This document shows, in pieces, positions 33,713 through 41,738 of a stretch of DNA of 64,000 nucleotides (position 1 is its first letter; the number at the start of each line of letters is the position of its first letter). Source of the stretch: JAICXG01 sp963801255 (GTDB lineage: Bacteria; Verrucomicrobiota; Verrucomicrobiia; Chthoniobacterales; UBA10450); the NCBI GenBank assembly GCA_963801255.1, contig CAWDEC010000012.1:1-64000 (forward strand), written 5' to 3'. Both the position numbers and the translations under genes were made by a program. A model generated the notes under the pieces. That model ran no database searches. It saw nothing but the letters and a program-made list of their open reading frames with translations, and was not told where the DNA came from.

Positions 33713-34793
33713 AATATTCCTCCGCGCGCCGACGCCCGTTCGCACCCATCTCGCTCGCACGCTCCGGCGTGTCGGCCAGAAACCCGATCGATTTCGCCAT
33801 TGCCACCGTGTCTCCAAACGAGTGGAGAAATCCGCATTCGCCGTCGACCACCACCTCCGAAATGCCGCCAATCCGAAAAGCCACCACCGGCTTCGCATAG
33901 AAAAACGTTTCGAGAATGCTCAGGCCGAAGCTTTCGTGTTCCGAACTGTAGATACCGGCATCGGCCGCCAGAAGGTAATCCTCCACTTCGCGCGCTCCCT
34001 GTCTCAGGAGAACTCGCTCGCGCAGCTGCAATTCGTCGCGCAACGATTCGTAGGGCGCAAAAGAATTGCCCGCCACAATCAGAAGCCGCATCGGTCGCGA
34101 GCTTCTCGCCGCCGCGAACGCGCGTAAGAGCAGGTCGACGCGTTTGAGCGGACGCAGATTAGAAATGTGCACCGCCAGGAATTCGTTAGGGGCAAGACCC
34201 AGTTCAGCCCGCACTTCCTCCCGAGTGCGCGCGCGCGGCGTCGGGTCGAAAAAGTTATGAATCACCTCCACCGGCCGATCGATCGCAAAGGTCGCGAGCG
34301 TTTCATCGCGCAAACTTTTCGACACCGTCGTGATCGCGTTCGAATGCGAAAGCGCATGCTCGATCGCGGGACGATAACCCGGGTCCTGCCCGAGCAGGGT
34401 CGTGTCGGTGCCGTGCAGCGTAGTGATGATTTTCGGCGGCCGGGTGCCATTCGACTCCAGCATCTGGACCGCGAGATAGGCTGCGGTCGCATGCGGCACG
34501 GCATAGTGCACATGAAAGACATCGAGCTGTTGCGTGCGCGCCACCTCGGCCATTCGCACAGCCAACGGCAGCGTGTAGTCGGGATAGGTAAAGAGGCTGT
34601 ATTCATTCACCACCACCTCATGGAAAAAAATGCGTGGCTGACTGAGGTCAAGCCGCACTGGCAAAGCGGAACTGAAAAAATGCACTTCGTGCCCGCGATG
34701 CGCCAACTCCGACCCGAGGGCCGTGGCGAGAATGCCGCTTCCCCCGATCAGGGGATAACAGGTGATGCCGATCTTGAGCGCCCGATCTCCCAT
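33654..34793 (-). CDS. bshA: N-acetyl-alpha-D-glucosaminyl L-malate synthase BshA
   Basis: A 379-residue GT4 glycosyltransferase, the first enzyme of bacillithiol synthesis, joining GlcNAc from UDP-GlcNAc to L-malate. Signatures: ITCYPLIGGSGILATALGSE, HVHYAVPHATAAYLA, TTLHGTDTTLLGQDP, SKSLRDETL, VEVIHNFFDP, HISNLRPLKRVDLLLRAFA, SSEHESFGLSILETF. These match BshA closely. It starts one nucleotide after the bshB1 stop (TGAAATG) and its TAG stop lies inside a CCTAACGA octamer. Last gene of the bacillithiol operon. Confidence 0.95.
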   Translation of the reverse strand: MGDRALKIGITCYPLIGGSGILATALGSELAHRGHEVHFFSSALPVRLDLSQPRIFFHEVVVNEYSLFTYPDYTLPLAVRMAEVARTQQLDVFHVHYAVPHATAAYLAVQMLESNGTRPPKIITTLHGTDTTLLGQDPGYRPAIEHALSHSNAITTVSKSLRDETLATFAIDRPVEVIHNFFDPTPRARTREEVRAELGLAPNEFLAVHISNLRPLKRVDLLLRAFAAARSSRPMRLLIVAGNSFAPYESLRDELQLRERVLLRQGAREVEDYLLAADAGIYSSEHESFGLSILETFFYAKPVVAFRIGGISEVVVDGECGFLHSFGDTVAMAKSIGFLADTPERASEMGANGRRRAEEYFTAARIVPEYEALYRRVIR

Positions 34794-34794
34794 T

Positions 34795-35511
34795 TCAAAA
34801 GAGACGAACGGACGCCGGTAACTCGGCGAGATTGCTGACCAGGAGATCGTTGCCGGGAAAAAGCGCCTGCGCATACTCCACACCGCTCGTTAGGCCAAGC
34901 AAGCGCGCGCGCGCGGTTTGCAGCTCGAGATAACGACGGGTGCGAAGCTGGGTCTGGTGGCAGTTCATCAATTCCACCCAGCGCGCATGCTGCGAGCTGA
35001 TATCGACACAAATTCTCAATCGATCGTTAGGCAGTTCGGCTCCGGGAGTGATCGCATATTCGAAGTGATGATTGATTGCGTGCGCGCGCAATTCGCGCAG
35101 CTCTTCGACCCCGCCATAGCGGGCCAGCCGAGCCGCCCTGCGGCAAAGCTGGCTGACGATCGTGTGGTCGGAATGTTGATCACCGACGCCGGTGGGAGAA
35201 AGCAGCACCTCGGGTCGGACTTTTCGAATCATCCGCGCGATCGCGAGAACGCTGCTCGCGGAAAGAGCGAGACGGCAATCGCCGCCCAAGTCGAGGAACT
35301 CAATCGTCGCGCCGATCAGTTTTGCGGCCTGTCGCGCCTCGGCTTCGCGCTCGTTAGGCGTGCCGTTCGTTCCCGCTTCGCCCCGCGAACAAATACCGAG
35401 CGCGATCGCGCATCCGCGGTCGGACTCCGCGAGCAGGATACCGCCACAGCCAAATTCGATGTCGTCCGGGTGCGCGCCAATTACGAGAAGCGTCAGTTGG
35501 GAGTCAGGCAT
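34795..35511 (-). CDS. bshB1: bacillithiol biosynthesis deacetylase BshB1
   Basis: A 238-residue PIG-L/LmbE zinc deacetylase: LLVIGAHPDDIEFGCGGIL supplies the His-x-x-Asp-Asp metal/catalytic residues, CSRGEAGTNGTPNERE is typical of BshB1, and VGDQHSDHTIVSQL holds the third metal His. It removes the acetyl group from GlcNAc-malate. The ATG at 35511 overlaps the upstream BshC-like gene's end by eight nucleotides. bshA follows directly. Confidence 0.93.
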   Translation of the reverse strand: MPDSQLTLLVIGAHPDDIEFGCGGILLAESDRGCAIALGICSRGEAGTNGTPNEREAEARQAAKLIGATIEFLDLGGDCRLALSASSVLAIARMIRKVRPEVLLSPTGVGDQHSDHTIVSQLCRRAARLARYGGVEELRELRAHAINHHFEYAITPGAELPNDRLRICVDISSQHARWVELMNCHQTQLRTRRYLELQTARARLLGLTSGVEYAQALFPGNDLLVSNLAELPASVRLF

Positions 35512-36328
35512 CGGGAATATACGCAAGATCGGACTCGGAAATGTAGTCCCGAGCGATGAATTGGACCCCCGGTGCCTCCGCCGTGTTCACATATTTGACT
35601 TCGCTTGCGCCCGCGACGTAATGCGTGCAACCGATAACCGATTGCATCCAGCGCAGACGGGTATCGCGCGTCGGACTAACCTGGGAAACGTCGAACTTCT
35701 CGAGCGGAAGTCTGAGGTACGAATCGCCGCCCTTGTGCAAAAGAAGTTCATTAGGGCCGATCCGTGCGCGAACCAATTCCCCTTCGTACTTTACGTCGAC
35801 GAAGAAATCGTCGATCGGACAGGCGCGTCGGCGAAACTCGGGATCGCCTGAGCGCGTCAGACGTACACCCTCAAGCAAGCCAAAGCGGCGATACATCTCG
35901 AGACAAAAGTCGGCCACGTTATCGGCCTGCACCGTTTTGAATTCGTCGACCCATCGTCGCGGAACGAGATTCGGCAGTTGCCGAGCGGTCTCTGCCTGCC
36001 AACCGGGAACGATTCGCTTGGCAAAGAGGGGCGAGAATTCGCGCTGGAGTTTGTTTTCGAACTTAAAATTGATTCGATGCTCACGCCCGCTCCGCAGGTC
36101 GTGCAGGATCGTCATCGTTTCTCGGGGGTCGTGATCGCTGTCGTGACAAAAGAATACGATCTCACCGCCAATCTCTGATTGGAGCCGGCGCGCCGTCTGG
36201 ATTTTCGCGTAGAGGAAGCGGCGCGGAAAAATCCCGCAGGGTTGTTGTCCGAAACAGATGATCGGCGACGCCACACGCGAACCGTAGCACAGGGATTCTG
36301 TCTGTGTGTCGCAAGTCCCGGCCTTCAT
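35504..36328 (-). CDS. compact BshC-like protein (candidate bacillithiol cysteine ligase)
   Basis: A 274-residue protein not matching a family of its length that I can name, but with motifs placed as in BshC, the cysteine-adding enzyme: FGQQPCGIFPRRFLYAKIQT near the N-terminus (BshC has GQQxGLLxGPLYTIxK), then VFFCHDSDHDPRET (BshC: VFWIAGEDHDxxE), and late THYVAGASEVKYVNTAE (BshC: AYVxGPGEIAY). Canonical BshC is about 530 residues with a C-terminal coiled coil, so this would be a half-length form. It lies between the symporter and bshB1-bshA with overlaps, and no other bshC is present here. Motif similarity is seen; the enzymatic role is inferred. An in-frame GTG (VASPIICFG) is an alternative start. 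Confidence 0.6.
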   Translation of the reverse strand: MKAGTCDTQTESLCYGSRVASPIICFGQQPCGIFPRRFLYAKIQTARRLQSEIGGEIVFFCHDSDHDPRETMTILHDLRSGREHRINFKFENKLQREFSPLFAKRIVPGWQAETARQLPNLVPRRWVDEFKTVQADNVADFCLEMYRRFGLLEGVRLTRSGDPEFRRRACPIDDFFVDVKYEGELVRARIGPNELLLHKGGDSYLRLPLEKFDVSQVSPTRDTRLRWMQSVIGCTHYVAGASEVKYVNTAEAPGVQFIARDYISESDLAYIPDA

Positions 36329-36347
36329 CACGCCGCGGAACGGCGTG

Positions 36348-38033
36348 CTATTGGCGAGAGAAGACCGCCTTTTGGAGGAGACTCGCGAGCAACAGGACCG
36401 CGACGCAGCCGATCAAGTTGTACCAAAGATACCCAATCTTTGTGCTGTAGAAGAGAGCGAGAACGAACGCCTCCGAAAGCAATGCGGCAAAGAAGACAGC
36501 CGATCCCCTGACGAACCGCAGAAAAAACGCGACAAGAAAAATGCCCAGGATGCTTCCGTAAAAAATCGAGCCGAGAATGTTGAGCGCCTGGATAAGATTT
36601 TCGACCAGGTTTGCCAGGAGGGCGAAAGAGATGGCCACGCCGCCCCAAAGGACGGTGCAGAGCTTCGAGGCAAGAAGGTAATGTTCTTCGCTCGCGCTGG
36701 GATGAATCAACCGGCGATAAAAATCGACCGCGGTTGTCGAACCAAGCGCGTTCAATTCCGCCGCACTCGAAGACATCGCTGCGCAGAAAATCACGGCAAC
36801 AAGCAGGCCGATGATGCCATGCGGAAGATAGCGAAGGACGAAGCCGATAAAGACATAGTCGGCATCGTTCGTCTCCATCCGCGGATCGACCGCTTTCAAC
36901 TCGTGCTTCAGCGCAGTGCGGACTTGTTCGACCTCGCGCTGGGTAGACTGTGCGACTGCGGTGGCGGCGGCGATCGCCGGTGGTCCATCGGAGTGCAGGC
37001 TTTTCGTTAGGCTACGAACGGCGGACTCTTTGCGGTCGAAGGCAGTTTCATAACGTGCTTCAAGAGCAGCGAATTTCGCGGGTTCGGCGGCGGACGCGCG
37101 CACAAGCGCGGGCTGGTTAAAAAACAGCGGCGGCTTTTCGAATTGATAAAAGACAAAGACCATGACGCCGATTAGGAGGATGAAAAACTGCATCGGCAGC
37201 TTGAGGATCGCATTGAAGATCAGGCCGAACCGCCCGGCGACGAGCGACCCGCCGGCCAGATAACGCTGCACCTGGGACTGATCGGTTCCGAAATAAGAAA
37301 GCGAGAGAAAGAACCCTCCGAGCAAGCCCGACCAGAAAGTGTATCGGCGTTGGGGATCGACCGAGAAATCGACGGCGTTCAGTTTTCCCATTTTCCCCGC
37401 AATCGACATGGCGTCGAAAAAGGAAACGTCCGCCGGAAGCCGATGGACGATCATTCCGAAAGCAATCGCCATCCCGGCAAGGATCACACCCATCTGCCAC
37501 TTTTGCGTGTGGCTGACGGCAATTGTGCCGCCCAGGGAGGTGTAAAGGACCACAAACAAACCGGAAAGCACGATCGTTAGGCTGAGTTTCCAGCCAAGAA
37601 GCGTCGAAAGAATGATGGCCGGCGCGTAGATTGTGATTCCCGCCGCGAGTCCACGTTGCAGGAGGAAAAGGAACGCGCCTAACAATCGCGTTTTTCGGTC
37701 GAAGCGCTGCTCGAGATACTCATAGGCGGTCACGACCTTGAGCCGGTGATAGATCGGAATGAAGACCGCACAGACGACGATGAGCGCGAAGGGCAGTCCA
37801 AAATAATTCTGGATGAAACTCATCCCGCTCTCGTAGGCCTGACCTGGCGTGGAAAGGAACGTGATCGCGCTGGCCTGCGTCGCCATGACGGAAAGACCGA
37901 TTGTGCCCCAGCGAATGCTCGAGTCGCCTCGCAGGTAATGCCCGAGATCGTGATGGGCCCGTGTCTTCCACCAGCCGTAAATGGCAATCGCGAGCAGCGT
38001 GCCGAAAAGGACGGTGTAATCGAGCCCGCTCAC
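36348..38033 (-). CDS. sodium:solute symporter (SSS family)
   Basis: A 561-residue SSS/SLC5-type symporter with about 13 hydrophobic segments: SVMATQASAITFLSTPGQAY, SFIQNYFGLPFALIVVCAVF, TAYEYLEQRFDRKTRLLGAF, GLLGGFFLSLSYFGTDQSQV, CAAMSSSAAELNALGSTTAV. A charged, Ala-rich loop of about 70 residues (about 325-395, ALEARYETAFDRKE...KHELKAVDPRM) is inserted between two membrane segments. The GTG start overlaps the stop codon of a 46-residue membrane protein, and the BshC-like gene follows after 19 nt. The substrate is unknown; a link to bacillithiol or its precursors is suggested by position only. Confidence 0.92.
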   Translation of the reverse strand: MSGLDYTVLFGTLLAIAIYGWWKTRAHHDLGHYLRGDSSIRWGTIGLSVMATQASAITFLSTPGQAYESGMSFIQNYFGLPFALIVVCAVFIPIYHRLKVVTAYEYLEQRFDRKTRLLGAFLFLLQRGLAAGITIYAPAIILSTLLGWKLSLTIVLSGLFVVLYTSLGGTIAVSHTQKWQMGVILAGMAIAFGMIVHRLPADVSFFDAMSIAGKMGKLNAVDFSVDPQRRYTFWSGLLGGFFLSLSYFGTDQSQVQRYLAGGSLVAGRFGLIFNAILKLPMQFFILLIGVMVFVFYQFEKPPLFFNQPALVRASAAEPAKFAALEARYETAFDRKESAVRSLTKSLHSDGPPAIAAATAVAQSTQREVEQVRTALKHELKAVDPRMETNDADYVFIGFVLRYLPHGIIGLLVAVIFCAAMSSSAAELNALGSTTAVDFYRRLIHPSASEEHYLLASKLCTVLWGGVAISFALLANLVENLIQALNILGSIFYGSILGIFLVAFFLRFVRGSAVFFAALLSEAFVLALFYSTKIGYLWYNLIGCVAVLLLASLLQKAVFSRQ

Positions 38034-38170
38034 TCGAAATAATGACTCACCAGATAGAAGAACCCTACCTGGAGAACGAAAATTACGCCGATGGCAAGGT
38101 AGGCATTTCGCCAGGAACCAAAAAGTGGCAGGCGCCGAGTTTCGTCTTCGGGAGGCGGGCTACTTTCCAT
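38030..38170 (-). CDS. 46-residue single-pass membrane protein, likely symporter partner
   Basis: A short gene: start ATG 38170, stop TGA 38030-38032 overlapping the symporter GTG start. The protein opens with an acidic, Pro-rich tail (MESSPPPEDETRRLPLFGSW) followed by one membrane helix (NAYLAIGVIFVLQVGFFYLV, SHYFE). Small single-pass proteins directly before SSS symporter genes are common, and this one has the typical soluble head, 'LFGSWR' entry and C-terminal helix. The overlap shows translational coupling. Role as accessory subunit is inferred. Confidence 0.75.
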   Translation of the reverse strand: MESSPPPEDETRRLPLFGSWRNAYLAIGVIFVLQVGFFYLVSHYFE

Positions 38171-38233
38171 AGGAACGCCACCAGCAAGCCTCATGACCGC
38201 GACGACATCGGGTTCGAAATATCCACGACACGA

Positions 38234-40747
38234 TCATGGGCTCGCTTTGCCTAACGAAATGAGGTTGGCGAAAATCCGGTAGGCGCCCGGCACGCCGGCG
38301 GGCAGCTCACGAAACCAGGAGTAACCCGTATAGATGAACCAGCCCTGGCCGACGCGGGTGACGAGCAAACCGCCATCAAGCGCCTTTTCGTCAGGGTCGT
38401 GACTCGAGAGGATCGGCGTCCAGCCGGCATCCCATTGGTCCGGAAAATAGAGCCCGCGCTCCTGCACCCACCCTTCAAAGTCGGCCGGGGTGATTTTATT
38501 TGGTGAATTCATTACCGGATGGTCCGGCGCGAGGATGCGAACCTCGGAATTCTCATCGGTGACGCGATCGTGCGAGACGTGGAGTGGATGTGGCAATTCG
38601 TTAGGCTGAGGGCCGGGCGTGGTGTTGTATTGCACCAGCACAACACCACCTTTTTCGGCGTAGGAGCGCAATTCCGGATACCAGGTGGGCATGCGATCGG
38701 CATGCACGTTGTAAGCCCGCACTCCCAGAACGACGGCGTCGAATTGCGCGAGGCTGGCTGCCTTCACCTCCCGGTCGGCCACAATTTTCACGTCCGAGCC
38801 GATTTCGCGCAGACTTTCGGGAACGGCGTCGCCTGCGCCAGTGATGTAACCCACATGCAGAGCCTTGTTCTCAATCTTCGCCCTAACGAGCTTGGCCTGC
38901 GCGGGTGAGATCAGCATTTGCGGTTCGATATGCGGATAGTCGATGCGCTGATGACCAAAGGCCGGCGTGCGCTGGCCCGAATCCGAGATGAGCACGGCGC
39001 GCAAGGTCCCCTCTCCTGCCGAAGCCGGCGGCGTGAGTTGGAAACTGCAATTCGTTTCGCTCGCCGCACCTTCAAGATTCACCGCCACAGAATCCGGTTG
39101 CACCTGCCAACCTGCGGGAGCTTCGAGGGCAACTTTGCCGCTGAATTTTTCCGCCACTGCGATCACGCGCAGATTGACGGTCTTCGGCTGTGAACTTCCA
39201 AAAACAAAAACCGATTGCGGCAACTCGGCGAAAACGGGCGGTGTGATGACGAGCGGCTCGCTGACTTCGCCCGCGACACGGTCGACCTTGCGAAACCGCG
39301 GCTCGAGCGCATAAGCGATCTCCTCTTCCCCGATTTTCAAGGTCACTTCAATCGGGAATGGCGCCGGGCTCTCCGGTCGACCAATCAGTCTTTGGTCGGA
39401 TACCTTGTAGGTTCCAGTCGTACCCGGTTCGCGCAGCCAATAAGGCTCAGAAAACGGAAGGTCGTTAGGCAAAGCGATGCTGGCTTTCTCCGTTTGGAGC
39501 TCGTTAGGCGGAAGCGGCTTCTCAATCGCAGTGGGCTTCCCTTCCTGAAGTATTTTCAGCGATTGCCACTTCATTTCGACCGGGGAGCGATTGATGGCTT
39601 CAATCTGAAAGCCGAGCTTTTCACCCGGTTGCGCGTTCGCTTTTTCGGCGACGGCCTCGAGATGCAGCCCGGCGCACGCGGCGATGATCTGATCGAGAGC
39701 GGCAACCTTTTCCTTCGCCCACGAATTTTCACCCAGGCCGCGAATTGTCCGACGCAATTCGAGCAAGGCCGGGACAGATTTCCACGGCTCTGAGTCGTCA
39801 AAATTTTGCAGGATCGATTTGATCCTGGCGCTTGCGTCGCCGCCATTGGGCACACGAGACCAGGTCGTATCGATCCCGGCCATGAGATCATTGCCACCTG
39901 CTAGGGGTTTGCCGTCGAGGAACTGAAAATACTCCTTGCGCTCAGCTCGACTAATCTCGACGCCGAAACCCTGGCTCTTATGCATGCTCCGACTGGCGGC
40001 GGCGATCTCAGGATAAGACTTGCCTAGGAGCGGCTGATAGCCCCCAACTTCCAATGGAATCAGGCCGGTGACATCGACTGGTTCGTGCCGCATCTGCGCG
40101 CGAAAGGCAGCCCAGGAATTCCAAAGCAAACGCATCGGCTGCCATGGCCTAACGAACTTAAGTTGCTCGGGAAAACGCTTCGGGTCGCCCGCCAGACGAA
40201 AGGCTTCCGCCGCCAGCCGCGCGGAAGCAGTGTGGTGACCGTGCGTTTCACTGTCTTCGGTTGGAAAACGCGTCACCACCACATCTGGTTGAAACTGGCG
40301 CATCACCCAGACGACATCGGCAAGAATTTTTTCCCGATCCCAGATGCGGAGCGTTTCTTCCGGCGACTTGGAAAAACCAAAGTCGTTCGCTCGCGTAAAA
40401 AACTGTCGACCGTTGTCAATGCGTCGCGCGGCCAGCAATTCCTGCGTGCGAATAACGCCTAACGAATCCCGCAACTCGGGCCCGATGAGATTTTGTCCGC
40501 CATCGCCGCGGGTGAGCGAAAGGTAGGCGGCATCGTAGAGCGCACCGTTCGCCCAATAGGCGATGAGGTTGGTGTTCTCGTCGTCCGGATGAGCCGCAAC
40601 GTAGAGAACTCGCCCGAGCACATTGAGCTTTTCGAGGGCAAGTCGGATGTGCGCCGAATCCATTTCCCGTGGCGCTTCTGCAGCCTGCACCACGCCGACA
40701 CAACTAACGAGTGCGAGCACTCTCACCCACCACACGGAAAAGGCCAT
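38234..40747 (-). CDS. large exported PIG-L family deacetylase
   Basis: An 837-residue protein with a signal peptide (FSVWWVRVLALVSCVGVVQA). Residues about 30-250 form a PIG-L/LmbE zinc deacetylase (LYVAAHPDDENTNLIAYWAN, then SLTRGDGGQNLIGPE, and ETHGHHTASARLAAEAFRLA). The remaining 550 residues hold NEW3/Ig-like beta domains and a GATase-like C-terminal part (VVLGVRAYNVHADRMPTWYP, GVVLVQYNTTPGPQPNELPH). Such multi-domain forms occur next to symporter and bacillithiol genes in several phyla. It may remove acetyl groups from amino sugars outside the cytoplasm to feed the symporter; this is inference. The ATG at 40747 starts the signal peptide. Confidence 0.88.
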   Translation of the reverse strand: MAFSVWWVRVLALVSCVGVVQAAEAPREMDSAHIRLALEKLNVLGRVLYVAAHPDDENTNLIAYWANGALYDAAYLSLTRGDGGQNLIGPELRDSLGVIRTQELLAARRIDNGRQFFTRANDFGFSKSPEETLRIWDREKILADVVWVMRQFQPDVVVTRFPTEDSETHGHHTASARLAAEAFRLAGDPKRFPEQLKFVRPWQPMRLLWNSWAAFRAQMRHEPVDVTGLIPLEVGGYQPLLGKSYPEIAAASRSMHKSQGFGVEISRAERKEYFQFLDGKPLAGGNDLMAGIDTTWSRVPNGGDASARIKSILQNFDDSEPWKSVPALLELRRTIRGLGENSWAKEKVAALDQIIAACAGLHLEAVAEKANAQPGEKLGFQIEAINRSPVEMKWQSLKILQEGKPTAIEKPLPPNELQTEKASIALPNDLPFSEPYWLREPGTTGTYKVSDQRLIGRPESPAPFPIEVTLKIGEEEIAYALEPRFRKVDRVAGEVSEPLVITPPVFAELPQSVFVFGSSQPKTVNLRVIAVAEKFSGKVALEAPAGWQVQPDSVAVNLEGAASETNCSFQLTPPASAGEGTLRAVLISDSGQRTPAFGHQRIDYPHIEPQMLISPAQAKLVRAKIENKALHVGYITGAGDAVPESLREIGSDVKIVADREVKAASLAQFDAVVLGVRAYNVHADRMPTWYPELRSYAEKGGVVLVQYNTTPGPQPNELPHPLHVSHDRVTDENSEVRILAPDHPVMNSPNKITPADFEGWVQERGLYFPDQWDAGWTPILSSHDPDEKALDGGLLVTRVGQGWFIYTGYSWFRELPAGVPGAYRIFANLISLGKASP

Positions 40748-40787
40748 GTCACAACGAAGGTGCAATGATCAGCTGGGCACCAGGTTG

Positions 40788-41663
40788 TTAGTGCAAAGAA
40801 TCGATAATCAGCTGGCTGTTACGAATCGCCGTTTCGTCCGGTGCCGGCTCGGCCTTGAGGAGGCGGATCGACTCTTCGGCGGCGGTCTTTGCCTGCTCTT
40901 TGTGACCTAGCTTGGCCTCGATTTGCGCCTTCTTGTAATACATGAAGTAGCGCGGCTCTTTCTGTTGCGCGATCGCGGTATCGACCCATTTCTCGGCCTG
41001 GTCGAGATCCTTGTCATGGTCGTAATAGAAGCTGGCCGCCTGATAATAGAAGGTCGGCTTGAGTGAACTCGGGTCCTTGAGCGCGTCGGTGATTTCTGCG
41101 TTCACTTTCTCCACCGCGTTCGTCGTCAACTGGACAGGCACGCGGGTCTTGTCCCACTGCAAAGTGATTGTCGCTCCGGTATCTTCCAAGTTGTCGAAGC
41201 CGATGGTAAACGTTTGCACCGGCTCAGCGAGGGCGCTCGCTTTCACTTTCACGCGCATCTCATCTGCGTCAGGCTTATAACCGTAGGCGCCCCAGAGCTT
41301 GGTGTTCTTGGAAAGAATGACAGTCCATTCGTCTTTGCCCGGAATGGTGTAAAAAGCGTATTCACCCGCCGGCACGTCTTGCCCTTCGATTTTGACTGCG
41401 TCGCTAAACTTGATTTTGGTCGGCTGATTTGCACCCGTGCGCCAGACCTTGTCGTAAGGAACAAGACCACCAAAAATCTCGCGGCCGTGCATGTCCGGTC
41501 GCGAGTAATCGATCGAGACATCCGTCAGACCAATGCGCTGGGTGATCGTGGCGTGCTGACTGGGGGCCGGGAACTGGATTTGCTTCTCTGCGGCGCGCAG
41601 AGCGGAAACACTCGCGAGCGTCAACGCGGCCGTGGCTGCGAGACAAAAAATGGATGATTTCAT
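40788..41663 (-). CDS. secreted DUF2911 protein with TPR-like tail
   Basis: A 291-residue exported protein: signal peptide (SSIFCLAATAALTLASVSAL), DUF2911 domain (about 30-175: ITQRIGLTDVSIDYSRPDMH, FGGLVPYDKVWRTGANQPTK, GEYAFYTIPGKDEWTVILSK), and a C-terminal helical TPR-like part (FYYQAASFYYDHDKDLDQAE, KAQIEAKLGHKEQAKTAAEE). Function unknown. An AAGGC precedes the ATG at 41663. It lies 40 nt before the PIG-L gene and may be the first gene of that operon. Confidence 0.9.
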   Translation of the reverse strand: MKSSIFCLAATAALTLASVSALRAAEKQIQFPAPSQHATITQRIGLTDVSIDYSRPDMHGREIFGGLVPYDKVWRTGANQPTKIKFSDAVKIEGQDVPAGEYAFYTIPGKDEWTVILSKNTKLWGAYGYKPDADEMRVKVKASALAEPVQTFTIGFDNLEDTGATITLQWDKTRVPVQLTTNAVEKVNAEITDALKDPSSLKPTFYYQAASFYYDHDKDLDQAEKWVDTAIAQQKEPRYFMYYKKAQIEAKLGHKEQAKTAAEESIRLLKAEPAPDETAIRNSQLIIDSLH

Positions 41664-41738
41664 GTTTGCCTTGGACAATACGAGGCTGAAGCCAGAGTCA
41701 AATCGAAGCAGACTGCAAACAATTGCGGCCTAACGAGT

